Positions 1 through 7,803 of a DNA stretch of 64,000 nucleotides are shown in pieces. Where the stretch lies: the NCBI RefSeq assembly GCF_025200715.1, contig NZ_CP104143.1, positions 186,001-250,000 on the forward strand. The letters run 5' to 3'. The translations under genes were made by a program, and so were the position numbers. The notes under the pieces are model-generated. The model was not told the DNA's origin, did not search any database, and worked only from the letters and a program-made list of their open reading frames with translations. How positions within the stretch are numbered: position 1 is the first letter of the stretch; every line of letters starts with the position of its first letter. This DNA is from Rhizobium sullae (lineage in GTDB: Bacteria; Pseudomonadota; Alphaproteobacteria; Rhizobiales; Rhizobiaceae).

Positions 1-870
1 CTGGCGAAGACCTTCCACAATCTCGACGTTGCTACCGTCGGATTCGCCGATGGCGTCAAAGAGGCTTCGGTCAGGGCCGCCGCTGACGAGGCCGTGTCGA
101 AAGGCCGCGTCTCGGTCATCCTCGTCGAAACGCCCGCCAACCCGACGAACAGCCTCGTCGATGTCGCCATGATCCGCCGCATCGCCGATGCGGTCGGAAA
201 GACGCAGGGCCACACGCCGATCGTCGTCTGCGACAACACGCTGCTAGGCCCGGTCTTCCAGCGACCGATCGAACACGGCGCGGATATCTCGCTCTATTCG
301 CTGACCAAATATGTCGGCGGCCATTCGGATCTCATCGCCGGCGCCGTCCTCGGTCCCAAGGCGATTGTCAAACAGGTGAAGGCGCTGCGCGGCTCGATCG
401 GCACGCAACTCGATCCGCATTCCTGTTGGATGCTCGGCCGTTCGCTGGAAACGCTGCAGATCCGCATGGAGCGGGCAAACAGCAATGCGCGCGCCGTCGC
501 AGACTTCCTCCGCGACCACCCGAAGGTCGAGAAGATCCACTATCTGCCGTATCACGATCCGGAATCGCCGGTTGGCCGCACGTTTGCCGCGCAGTGCACC
601 GGCGCCGGCTCCACTTTCTCTTTCGATATTAATGGCGGCCAGCCGGCCTCGTTCAAGTTCCTGAACGCGTTGAAGATCTTCAAGCTTGCCGTCAGCCTTG
701 GCGGCACGGAATCGCTCGCCAGCCATCCGGCTGCGATGACCCATTCCGGTGTGCCGGCAGATGTGCGCCAGCGCATCGGCGTTCTGGAATCGACCATCCG
801 GCTGTCGATCGGCATCGAGCACCCGGATGATCTGATCGCCGATCTGGCGCTCGCTCTGGACGAAGCGTAA
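1..870 (+). CDS. Cystathionine gamma-synthase family PLP enzyme (5' truncated by window)
   Basis: The C-terminal 289 codons of a Cys/Met-metabolism PLP enzyme of fold type I. The frame is open from base 1, so the real start lies outside the window; family members are about 400-430 residues. The PLP lysine is visible in [11 protein letters not shown] (codon 103), followed by the family's substrate-binding region [15 protein letters not shown]. The family covers cystathionine gamma-synthase, O-succinyl/O-acetylhomoserine sulfhydrylase and methionine gamma-lyase; the visible half does not decide between them, so I give no gene symbol. It is convergent with the next gene, with only five bases between stop codons and no clear terminator hairpin. 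Family membership is very sure; exact reaction is open. Confidence 0.9.
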   Translation: MAKTFHNLDVATVGFADGVKEASVRAAADEAVSKGRVSVILVETPANPTNSLVDVAMIRRIADAVGKTQGHTPIVVCDNTLLGPVFQRPIEHGADISLYSLTKYVGGHSDLIAGAVLGPKAIVKQVKALRGSIGTQLDPHSCWMLGRSLETLQIRMERANSNARAVADFLRDHPKVEKIHYLPYHDPESPVGRTFAAQCTGAGSTFSFDINGGQPASFKFLNALKIFKLAVSLGGTESLASHPAAMTHSGVPADVRQRIGVLESTIRLSIGIEHPDDLIADLALALDEA

Positions 871-875
871 GGGGC

Positions 876-1247
876 TCAGGCCGCAGCCGTCTCCCGTACA
901 TCGTCGAGCAGAAAATGCGCGACGATGTAATTCGTCGTGTAGTGCCTGCCGCTATCGGAGGTGTTCTCGACGCTGCCGCCGTCAGCCGGGTGCCAGGCAT
1001 GGTAATGCGGATTGGTGGTGATCAGCGTGATTGCCTTGCCGGCAAATTCTCCGCCGAGCCGGTAGCGTGCTTCCGCCAATGGCCAGATGCGCTCGTAATC
1101 CTCCATCGGAATGCGGATTTTCAAAGCCTGCCTGCTGATCGCCTCGCTCCGCGATCCGTCCTCATGGATGACCGCCGGCAACGTCAACGTCACTTCCTCT
1201 GCACCGCTCAGGATGGAATTGAACTCCTCAGGCCACATTCGTCTCAT
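876..1247 (-). CDS. Conserved hypothetical protein, 123 aa
   Basis: A 123-residue soluble protein that I do not recognise. The start is well supported: reading the minus strand, GGGAGGAG lies just before the ATG at 1247. It has no signal peptide or membrane segment. The sequence is of mixed charge with several aromatic residues, for example the stretch NPHYHAWHPADGG near residue 80. It is convergent with the PLP enzyme on one side and follows the MocR regulator on the same strand after about 100 bases, so it could share that transcript. Codon use matches the neighbours. No function is proposed. Confidence 0.75.
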   Translation of the reverse strand: MRRMWPEEFNSILSGAEEVTLTLPAVIHEDGSRSEAISRQALKIRIPMEDYERIWPLAEARYRLGGEFAGKAITLITTNPHYHAWHPADGGSVENTSDSGRHYTTNYIVAHFLLDDVRETAAA

Positions 1248-1343
1248 GAAATCGCTCCTCCCAGGGCTCTCTTCGGTTAGCCAGCGAAATGTAGCGTGTT
1301 CGCCCGGAGAAGCAAACGCTGCTTTCGGCCAGTGATTGCCGAG

Positions 1344-2786
1344 TCAGCGGCCCGCGCCGCGCGCCGCATTGTTCAACGCCCTTTCCAGCGATCGGAAAAT
1401 CCTCGGATCGGCCGATTGCGCCACATTGAAACGAAGGAAGCCGCGTGCTGTCTGCGACAGGCTGAACGCATTGCCCGGGGCTAGGACGACGTTGTCGGCA
1501 AGGCAGGCTTGCGCAATATCGGCAGCGTCTATGCCGTCCGGCAACCTGCACCAGAGAAATATGCCGGCCTGCGGCCTTATCCATGGCGTGATGCCGAGCG
1601 GCGCAAGCTGCGCAACCGTCTCGTCCATGGCCTTTGAGAGACGAACGCGCAGTGCATCGAGATGCTTGCGATAACTGCCGTCCTTGAGGAGCAGCAGGAT
1701 CAGTTCGGATGAGAGCCGCCCGCCGCCGATGCTTGTCGCCATCTTGAGATCGGTGAGCGGCTCGATCCACTCCGGCCTGGCGGCGATGAAGCCGCAACGG
1801 ACAGAAGCGGAAAGCGTCTTGGAGAAGCTCCCGATATGCACCACGCGCTCCAGCCCGTCGAAGGCGGCGAGACGAGGGGCGGGTTCGTGCTCAAGGTCGG
1901 CGAAGATATCGTCCTCGATGATTGTTAGCCCGGCCCGCTCGGCAAGCTTCAGAAGGCGGTGTGCCACAACCGGTGAACACGTCGCGCCTGTCGGGTTATG
2001 GATTGATGAGTTGGTGATGTAGAGCCGCGGCCGGTGCCCATCGATTGCCCGCGCGAATGCCTCGATGTCCGGCCCGTCGGGCGTCATCGGAACGCCGATG
2101 GCATTGGCCCGGTGAGCGCGCAGCAGTGCATGAAAATTGAAGTAGCGCGGGTCGTCCACCAATATGGCATCACCGGGCTCGATCAGAAAGCGGCACAGGA
2201 GATCGATTGCCTGCGTACCCGATTCCGTAAGAATGATGTGGTCGGGAGCTGCTGGAATGCCGCGCTCGCCCATGCGGCGCGCGAGCAGTTGCCTCAGCGG
2301 TGGCAGGCCGAGCGGCGTTCCGTAGTCTGCGAGCACGCGTCCTTCGCCACGGGAGATGGCACGAAGCGCTTTCCGTATTGCCGCTTCCGGCATCCAGCTC
2401 GCCGGCAGCCAACCGCATCCGGGTTTCAGCAGTTCGGGGCCGTCTTCCAGCGACTGCCGGTAGACCCACAATGGATCGATCGCCCGATCGAGCTTCGGCC
2501 CGATCTCGGAAAGCGTAAGCGGCGCCAGCGGACTGGAAACATAAAAGCCGGAACCCGGCCGCGAACGGATCAGGCCTTCGGCGCCTAGCCGCTCATAGGC
2601 TTCCACGACGGTCGAAGGCGAGACCTGCATCGTCTTCGCGAAGGCGCGCACCGAAGGCAGGCGTGACCCCGGCACGAGCCTGCGAGCTGTGATCCGGCTG
2701 CGGATTTCCGCCATCACCGCTTCAATGCGTTTGCCGCCCTCTGCTCCCTTGACCGCTTGTTCCATCTGTACTGCATCCGTATCCAT
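1344..2786 (-). CDS. MocR/PdxR-type transcriptional regulator (GntR HTH + aminotransferase fold)
   Basis: A 480-residue regulator. Residues about 18-85 form a GntR winged helix (SRLPSVRAFAKTMQVSPSTV), and residues about 120-475 form an aminotransferase class I fold. The PLP lysine is present in HIGSFSKTLSAS (K323), with the NPTG motif near 264. Members of the MocR family (PdxR, GabR, TauR) sense an amino acid or vitamin B6 compound through PLP and usually control a divergently transcribed gene. Here the divergent gene is an EamA exporter 84 bases away, and a perfect inverted repeat lies next to the start codon. I infer that it controls that exporter and probably itself. The ligand cannot be read from sequence. 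Confidence 0.93.
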   Translation of the reverse strand: MDTDAVQMEQAVKGAEGGKRIEAVMAEIRSRITARRLVPGSRLPSVRAFAKTMQVSPSTVVEAYERLGAEGLIRSRPGSGFYVSSPLAPLTLSEIGPKLDRAIDPLWVYRQSLEDGPELLKPGCGWLPASWMPEAAIRKALRAISRGEGRVLADYGTPLGLPPLRQLLARRMGERGIPAAPDHIILTESGTQAIDLLCRFLIEPGDAILVDDPRYFNFHALLRAHRANAIGVPMTPDGPDIEAFARAIDGHRPRLYITNSSIHNPTGATCSPVVAHRLLKLAERAGLTIIEDDIFADLEHEPAPRLAAFDGLERVVHIGSFSKTLSASVRCGFIAARPEWIEPLTDLKMATSIGGGRLSSELILLLLKDGSYRKHLDALRVRLSKAMDETVAQLAPLGITPWIRPQAGIFLWCRLPDGIDAADIAQACLADNVVLAPGNAFSLSQTARGFLRFNVAQSADPRIFRSLERALNNAARGAGR

Positions 2787-2788
2787 AA

Positions 2789-2806
2789 CAGTTTGTCGAA
2801 ACTGTA
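2789..2806. promoter_or_regulatory. Candidate operator between mocR-like and eamA genes
   Basis: Perfect inverted repeat with arms ACAGTTT and AAACTGT around the spacer GTCG. It sits two bases upstream of the regulator's start codon in the divergent intergenic region. CTGTAC also appears twice nearby (2767-2772 and 2803-2808), giving direct repeats of the kind MocR dimers bind. The role is inferred from position only. Confidence 0.5.
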
Positions 2807-2870
2807 CAGCATTGTCGCTGGCGCCGCCATGCCCTTCGGTTCATAGCGGCAGCAGCTAAGGAGCATGACG

Positions 2871-3731
2871 ATGGATAAGACAGGCGGCTGGATCAATGGC
2901 TTTCTGGGCGTGCTGATCTTCAGCGGATCGCTTCCGGCGACGCGCGTGGCGGTCGCAAATTTCGACCCGCTGTTCCTTACCGTCGCCCGCGCCGCGATTG
3001 CAGGCATCCTTGCCCTTTGCCTGCTGCTCGCCTTTCGCGAAAAGCGTCCCGGCCGCGCCGATCTTCTCTCGCTCGCGGTCGTGTCGCTCGGCGTGGTCAT
3101 AGGCTTTCCGCTGCTCACCGCATTTGCGCTGAAGCATATCACCTCGGCTCACTCGACGGTTTTCATCGGTCTGCTGCCGCTCGCGACCGCCGTCTTCGGC
3201 GTGCTGCGCGGCGGCGAGCGCCCGCGTCCGGTGTTCTGGCTGTTCTCTTGCCTCGGCAGCGCCATCGTCGCGGGTTTTGCGCTGATGCGAGAAGACTCCG
3301 CATCCTCGGTCGGCGATCTCTTGATGCTGGCGGCAATCGTCGTCTGCGGGCTGGGCTATGCCGAAGGCGGGCGGCTGTCGCGCAAGCTGGGCGGCTGGCA
3401 GGTGATCTCCTGGGCGCTCGTTCTCTCACTGCCGGTCATGCTCGTGCTGTCTGTCGCCGTCAGGCCGCCGTCCTTCCCGGATGCCGCGAGCACGTCATGG
3501 ATCGGCCTTGCTTACGTCTCGCTCTTCAGCATGCTGATCGGCTTCATATTCTGGTATCGCGGCCTTGCGCTCGGCGGTATCGCAGCCGTCGGCCAGTTGC
3601 AATTGCTGCAGCCCTTCTTCAGCCTCGCACTTGCCGCTGCACTCCTGCATGAGACGGTAAGTGCAGGCATGTTTGCGGTTACGCTGGCCGTGGTCGCCTG
3701 CGTCGCTGGCGCGAAGAAATTTGCTCGATAG
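2871..3731 (+). CDS. EamA (DMT superfamily) transporter
   Basis: A 286-residue integral membrane protein with about ten hydrophobic segments in two repeated EamA halves, typical of drug/metabolite exporters such as RhaT/YdcZ-like proteins. AAGGAG at 2858-2863 is seven bases from the ATG at 2871 but only one base from the ATG at 2865, so I chose 2871. The gene is divergent from the MocR-type regulator, which suggests export of an amino acid or related compound under that regulator's control. The substrate is unknown. Confidence 0.88.
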   Translation: MDKTGGWINGFLGVLIFSGSLPATRVAVANFDPLFLTVARAAIAGILALCLLLAFREKRPGRADLLSLAVVSLGVVIGFPLLTAFALKHITSAHSTVFIGLLPLATAVFGVLRGGERPRPVFWLFSCLGSAIVAGFALMREDSASSVGDLLMLAAIVVCGLGYAEGGRLSRKLGGWQVISWALVLSLPVMLVLSVAVRPPSFPDAASTSWIGLAYVSLFSMLIGFIFWYRGLALGGIAAVGQLQLLQPFFSLALAAALLHETVSAGMFAVTLAVVACVAGAKKFAR

Positions 3732-3764
3732 CGCCGCAGGCGGACTGCGGATCCGGCATCCCGC

Positions 3765-4241
3765 TTAGCCGCGGAACGCCGCTTCCAGCTTCGCAATATC
3801 GAGCCTGACCATACTGAGCATGACTTCGGTCATGCGCCGCGCCTTGGCGCGGTCCGGGTCGGCCATCATCTCGCCGAGCACGCGCGGCACGATCTGCCAG
3901 GAAAGCCCCCAGCGATCCTTCAGCCAGCCGCATGCCTCCCCCACGCCGCCGTTCTCCAGGAAGCCGTCCCACAGCCGGTCGATCTCGGCTTGTGTCTCGC
4001 ATGCGACAACGATTGAAAAGGAATGATTGAGCGGGTCGAGCGGCCCGGCCTCCAGCGCCGTGAATTCCTGGTCGCCAAGCCTGAACTCGATTACCTTGCA
4101 ACTGCCCTCCGGCCCGCTCGGCGTATCCGCGGGAACCACGGTCGTGCGCCGGATGGAAGAATTCGGCACCATCGAGACATAAAATTCGACGGCGTCCTTT
4201 GCGTCCTTTTCGAACCAGATATTCGTGCTGACCTTAGTCAT
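3765..4241 (-). CDS. VOC family protein (PhnB / 3-demethylubiquinone methyltransferase-like)
   Basis: A 158-residue VOC-fold protein opening with KVSTNIWFEKDAKDAVEFYVSMVPNSS, the signature of the PhnB-like branch often labelled 3-demethylubiquinone-9 3-methyltransferase. That label is historical: these proteins lack a methyltransferase fold, and their reaction is generally unknown. The protein ends with WQIVPRVLGEMMADPD, also typical of this branch. It is convergent with the EamA gene. A perfect 7-bp-arm inverted repeat lies 22 bases upstream of the start and may be its operator. Confidence 0.88.
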   Translation of the reverse strand: MTKVSTNIWFEKDAKDAVEFYVSMVPNSSIRRTTVVPADTPSGPEGSCKVIEFRLGDQEFTALEAGPLDPLNHSFSIVVACETQAEIDRLWDGFLENGGVGEACGWLKDRWGLSWQIVPRVLGEMMADPDRAKARRMTEVMLSMVRLDIAKLEAAFRG

Positions 4242-4263
4242 TTACATGGCCTCCTCGTCCATT

Positions 4264-4283
4264 ACTGTCAGTGTTTTGACAGT
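4264..4283. promoter_or_regulatory. Inverted repeat upstream of the VOC gene
   Basis: Arms ACTGTCA and TGACAGT around the spacer GTGTTT, a perfect 7-bp dyad. It lies 22 bases before the VOC gene's start codon on the minus strand. The pattern suits a TetR-type or similar dimeric repressor. No regulator gene adjoins it, so the binding protein is unknown. Confidence 0.4.
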
Positions 4284-4358
4284 CGAAGGACGTTTCAAGC
4301 GCAGGTCACCCGACAGGCGTAGTGGATTCTTTCCTACAAATTTGCGCGAATACAGAAT

Positions 4359-4380
4359 TTGACGTTTACGCAAACGTCAA
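4359..4380. promoter_or_regulatory. Candidate operator of the fatty-acid oxidation operon
   Basis: Perfect dyad with arms TTGACGTTT and AAACGTCAA around ACGC, centred about 74 bases before the acyl-CoA dehydrogenase start. MerR-family regulators of acyl-CoA and branched-chain amino acid catabolism (LiuR type) are known to bind sites built on an ACGT/AAACGT core, so a LiuR-like factor is a reasonable candidate. No such regulator is encoded in this window. Confidence 0.55.
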
Positions 4381-4443
4381 TATTTTGTAAGAGACTCTCA
4401 AATGCCGGTGCCGTCCGGTTGCCGAATTGGAGGAATTCGAACG

Positions 4444-6240
4444 ATGCCAATCTACAAGGCCCCGGTTAACGACACGCTCTTCGTGCTGAACGACGTGCTC
4501 GGTATCGAGCGCTACAATAATCTGCCGGGCTTTGGCGACGCGACGCCGGATATGGTCGAGGCCATTCTGAGCGAGGCGGCAAAGGTAGCAGAGGAAGTGC
4601 TCTTCCCGCTGAATTATTCCGGCGATCAGGAAGGCTGCAGGCGGGCGGACGACGGCTCGGTCACGACGCCGAAGGGCTTCAAGGAAGCTTACAAGACCTA
4701 TTGCGAAGGCGGTTGGGTAGGCCTGGCGGTCCCCGAAGAATTCGGGGGCCAGGGGCTGCCTTATACGCTCCATTGTGCCGTTGGCGAATATACCTCCGCC
4801 GCCAACATGTCGCTGATGATGTATCCCGGACTGACCCAGGGCGCGATCGCCGCGATCTTTGTCCATGGCTCGGATGAGCAGAAGCAGACCTATCTGCCGA
4901 AAATGGTTGCCGGCGAATGGTCCGGCACCATGAACCTCACAGAGCCGCATTGCGGCACCGATCTCGGTCTGCTGCGCACCAAAGCCGTGCCGCAGGGTGA
5001 CGGCAGCTACAAGATCTCCGGCCAGAAGATCTTCATCTCCGCCGGCGAGCACGACATGACGGACAATATCGTCCACCTAGTCCTGGCCCGCATCGAGGGT
5101 GCGCCCGAGGGAACGAAAGGCATCTCGCTCTTCATCGTCCCGAAATTCCTCATCAAGGACGACGGCATGCCCCGTGACCGCAATGCGGTCTCCTGCGGCG
5201 CGATCGAGCACAAGATGGGCATCCACGGCAACGCCACCTGCGTCATGAACTACGACGAGGCGACCGGCTTCCTGATCGGCGCGGAAAACCGCGGCCTGAA
5301 CGCCATGTTCGTGATGATGAACGAGGCCCGCCTCGGCGTCGGCCTGCAAGGCCTCTCGATCTCGGAAATTGCCTATCAGAACGCCGTAAACTACGCCCGC
5401 GAGCGCATCCAGGGCCGTTCGCTTTCCGGCCCGAAGGCGCTGGATAGACAAGCCGATCCGATCATCGTCCATCCCGATATCCGCCGCACGCTAATGACCA
5501 TCCGCGCCTTCAATGAGGCCGGCCGCGCCTTCCTGCTCTGGACTGCGCTGAAGTCGGACATCGCCCACCGCTCCGCAAGCGATGCCGAACGCCAGACGGC
5601 GGACGATATTCTCGGCCTCGTCACCCCGATCCTGAAGGGCGTGATGACCGACAAGGGCTTCGATCATGCCGTTATGGCCCAGCAGGTCTTCGGCGGCCAC
5701 GGCTACATCGAAGAGCACGGCATGAGCCAGTACGTGCGCGACGCCCGCATCGCGATGATCTACGAAGGCGCCAATGGCATCCAGGCGCTCGACCTCGTCG
5801 GCCGCAAGCTTGGCTTGAACGGCGGCCGCGCCGTCGTGGCGCTCTTCAAAGAGATCGGCGATTTCTGCGAGGAGAACCGCAACGACGTGAAGATGACCTT
5901 CTTTACCAAGAACCTGAAGAAGGGCTTGAACGACGTGCAGGCGGCGACCATGTGGTTCATGCAGCATGCGATGGCAAAGCCCGACAATGCCGGCGCCGGC
6001 TCGACGGACTACATGCATCTCTTCGGCCTCGTCGTTCTCGGCTACATGTGGGCGAAAATGGCAAAAGCCGCCGAGGATGGCCTTGCCTTGGGCGATACCT
6101 CGCGCGAAAGCTATCTGCGGAACAAGCTCGTGACCGCCCGCTTCTTCATGGAGCGCATCATGCCGGAAACCGCGCTGCGCAAGGCCCGCATCGAAACCGG
6201 GGCCGAGACGATGATGACCTTGCCCGCCGAGGCATTTTGA
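4444..6240 (+). CDS. Acyl-CoA dehydrogenase (FadE-type, long form)
   Basis: A 598-residue FAD-dependent acyl-CoA dehydrogenase that introduces the trans-2 double bond in beta-oxidation. The N-terminal domain begins [10 protein letters not shown]; the flavin-binding beta region holds [12 protein letters not shown] and [13 protein letters not shown]. The C-terminal helices include [11 protein letters not shown] and [19 protein letters not shown], where the Glu of YEG fits the catalytic base position. A long C-terminal extension (about 450-598) is usual for this roughly 600-residue subfamily. GGAGG at 4429-4433 is ten bases from the ATG at 4444, which I prefer over the upstream ATG at 4402. It is first in an operon with thiolase and the FadB-like enzyme. 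Confidence 0.95.
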   Translation: MPIYKAPVNDTLFVLNDVLGIERYNNLPGFGDATPDMVEAILSEAAKVAEEVLFPLNYSGDQEGCRRADDGSVTTPKGFKEAYKTYCEGGWVGLAVPEEFGGQGLPYTLHCAVGEYTSAANMSLMMYPGLTQGAIAAIFVHGSDEQKQTYLPKMVAGEWSGTMNLTEPHCGTDLGLLRTKAVPQGDGSYKISGQKIFISAGEHDMTDNIVHLVLARIEGAPEGTKGISLFIVPKFLIKDDGMPRDRNAVSCGAIEHKMGIHGNATCVMNYDEATGFLIGAENRGLNAMFVMMNEARLGVGLQGLSISEIAYQNAVNYARERIQGRSLSGPKALDRQADPIIVHPDIRRTLMTIRAFNEAGRAFLLWTALKSDIAHRSASDAERQTADDILGLVTPILKGVMTDKGFDHAVMAQQVFGGHGYIEEHGMSQYVRDARIAMIYEGANGIQALDLVGRKLGLNGGRAVVALFKEIGDFCEENRNDVKMTFFTKNLKKGLNDVQAATMWFMQHAMAKPDNAGAGSTDYMHLFGLVVLGYMWAKMAKAAEDGLALGDTSRESYLRNKLVTARFFMERIMPETALRKARIETGAETMMTLPAEAF

Positions 6241-6247
6241 TCCTGCT

Positions 6248-6268
6248 CCCTCCCCCTTGTGGGGAGGG
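6248..6268. repeat. GC-rich palindromic intergenic repeat
   Basis: Arms CCCTCCCC and GGGGAGGG around CTTGT, followed by a G-rich tail, lying between the dehydrogenase and thiolase genes. Units of this look (C-rich arm, short loop, G-rich arm) are commonly dispersed between genes in rhizobial genomes. It sits inside an operon, so it could act as an mRNA-stabilising or attenuating hairpin. It has no T-run and is unlikely to be a terminator. Confidence 0.5.
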
Positions 6269-6342
6269 TTGGGCGGGGGTCTTTCTCTCCCCGCCGTGAC
6301 CAGATTTGAGGCAAGTCGTTTGCCACCCAGGGAGATGAGACA

Positions 6343-7551
6343 ATGACCGAGGTTTTCATTTACGATCACGTCCGCACGCCGCGCGGCCGCGGCAAGAAGG
6401 ACGGCTCGCTGCACGAGGTGCCCTCCGTCCGCCTCGCCGCCAAGACGCTGGAGGCGATCCGCGACCGCAATGGGCTCGACACCAAGACGGTCGACGATAT
6501 CATCATGGGCTGCGTCGATCCGGTGATGGATGCCGGCGCCGTCATCCCCAAGGCCGCCGCCTTCGAGGCCGGCTATTCGACGCACGCCCCCGGCATCCAG
6601 ATCTCCCGCTTCTGCGCCTCCGGCCTCGATGCCGTGAACTTCGCGGCCGGCAAGATTTCGCAAGGGGCCGATGACATCGTCATTGCCGGCGGCGTCGAAA
6701 GCATGTCGCGCGTCGGCCTCGGCATGTCCGGCGGCGCCTGGTTTATGGACCCGTCGGTCAATTTTCCCGCCTATTTCATGCCGCAGGGCGTCTCGGCAGA
6801 TCTGATCGCCACCAAATATGGCTTTAGCCGCGACGACGTCGACGCCTATGCCGTCGAGAGCCAGAAGCGCGCGGCGAACGCCTGGGAGAAGGGCTACTTC
6901 AAGAATTCCGTCATCCCGGTCAAAGACCAGAACGGCCTGACGATCCTCGCTCATGACGAGCACATGCGCCCCGGCACCGACATGCAGGCGCTGGCCTCTC
7001 TCAACCCCTCCTTCCAGATGCCTGGCGAGATGGGCGGCTTCGAGGCCGTCGGCATCCAGGCCCATCCGGAGGTCGAGCGCATCAACTACGTCCACCACGC
7101 CGGCAATTCCTCGGGCATCGTCGATGGCGCCGCCGCCGTGCTGCTCGGTTCCAAGGTCGGCGGTGAAAGCATGAGCCTCAAGCCCCGTGGCCGCATCAGG
7201 GCCTTCGCCAATATCGGCTCCGACCCGGCCCTCATGCTGACAGGCCCCGTCGACGTGACCGAAAAGCTGCTGAAGCGCACTGGCATGCAGCTTTCCGACA
7301 TCGACCTCTTCGAGCTCAACGAAGCCTTCGCCGCCGTCGTGCTGCGCTACATGCAGGCCTTCGGCATCGATCACGACAAGATCAACGTCAATGGCGGCGC
7401 CATCGCCATGGGTCACCCGCTCGGCGCCACCGGCGCGATGATCCTCGGCACGGTACTGGACGAGCTCGAACGCCGCGATCTCAACACCGCGCTCGTCACC
7501 CTCTGCATCGGCGCCGGCATGGGCACGGCGACGGTGATTGAACGCGTCTAA
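6343..7551 (+). CDS. Acetyl-CoA C-acyltransferase (thiolase, FadA-type)
   Basis: A 402-residue thiolase that cleaves 3-ketoacyl-CoA to acetyl-CoA in the last step of beta-oxidation. The nucleophile is Cys91 ([12 protein letters not shown]). The GHP motif supplies His358 ([11 protein letters not shown]) and the second cysteine is Cys388 (LCIGAGMG). The start is supported by GGGAGA about seven bases upstream. It lies between the acyl-CoA dehydrogenase and the multifunctional FadB-like protein on one strand. The context favours a degradative 3-ketoacyl-CoA thiolase over a biosynthetic acetoacetyl-CoA thiolase. Confidence 0.95.
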   Translation: MTEVFIYDHVRTPRGRGKKDGSLHEVPSVRLAAKTLEAIRDRNGLDTKTVDDIIMGCVDPVMDAGAVIPKAAAFEAGYSTHAPGIQISRFCASGLDAVNFAAGKISQGADDIVIAGGVESMSRVGLGMSGGAWFMDPSVNFPAYFMPQGVSADLIATKYGFSRDDVDAYAVESQKRAANAWEKGYFKNSVIPVKDQNGLTILAHDEHMRPGTDMQALASLNPSFQMPGEMGGFEAVGIQAHPEVERINYVHHAGNSSGIVDGAAAVLLGSKVGGESMSLKPRGRIRAFANIGSDPALMLTGPVDVTEKLLKRTGMQLSDIDLFELNEAFAAVVLRYMQAFGIDHDKINVNGGAIAMGHPLGATGAMILGTVLDELERRDLNTALVTLCIGAGMGTATVIERV

Positions 7552-7577
7552 GGGGATTGCCGAGCGGAGACGAGCCA

Positions 7578-7769
7578 ATGAGCCAGAACGAGACGAAACG
7601 TCACTTCGAGCTTCGGAATCTGGATAAGGACATGGAACAAGCTTCTGCCGAGGCATCCCATGTCAATCCGAAGGAGCAGGCGCGGCGACTGCGGAGCGAG
7701 AATCGCTTCCTGCTGCTGTTCCTCGTCTTGGTCATTGGCGTGAGTTGTTACCTGCTCGGCGTCTTTTGA
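7578..7769 (+). CDS. Small single-pass membrane protein within the fad operon, 63 aa
   Basis: A 63-residue protein with a charged, probably helical N-terminal half (residues 1-44, many K/R/E) and one C-terminal membrane segment (LLLFLVLVIGVSCYLLGVF). It has no signal peptide, so a tail-anchored topology with the N-terminus in the cytoplasm is likely. The start chosen is the ATG at 7578 after GGAGA; a TTG at 7557 is also in frame. It is 26 bases after the thiolase stop and 34 bases before the FadB-like start, so it is almost certainly co-transcribed. I know of no assigned function. Confidence 0.75.
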   Translation: MSQNETKRHFELRNLDKDMEQASAEASHVNPKEQARRLRSENRFLLLFLVLVIGVSCYLLGVF

Positions 7770-7803
7770 AAGCTTGAGAAATTTAGGGAAGAGGAAATCC
7801 CCA

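Noticed and set aside
5491-7656. Open frame of 721 codons on the minus strand across the dehydrogenase and thiolase genes
   Set aside because: It is a high-GC antisense shadow: repetitive His/Asp/Gly-rich composition, no ribosome site, and it lies opposite two well-supported genes.
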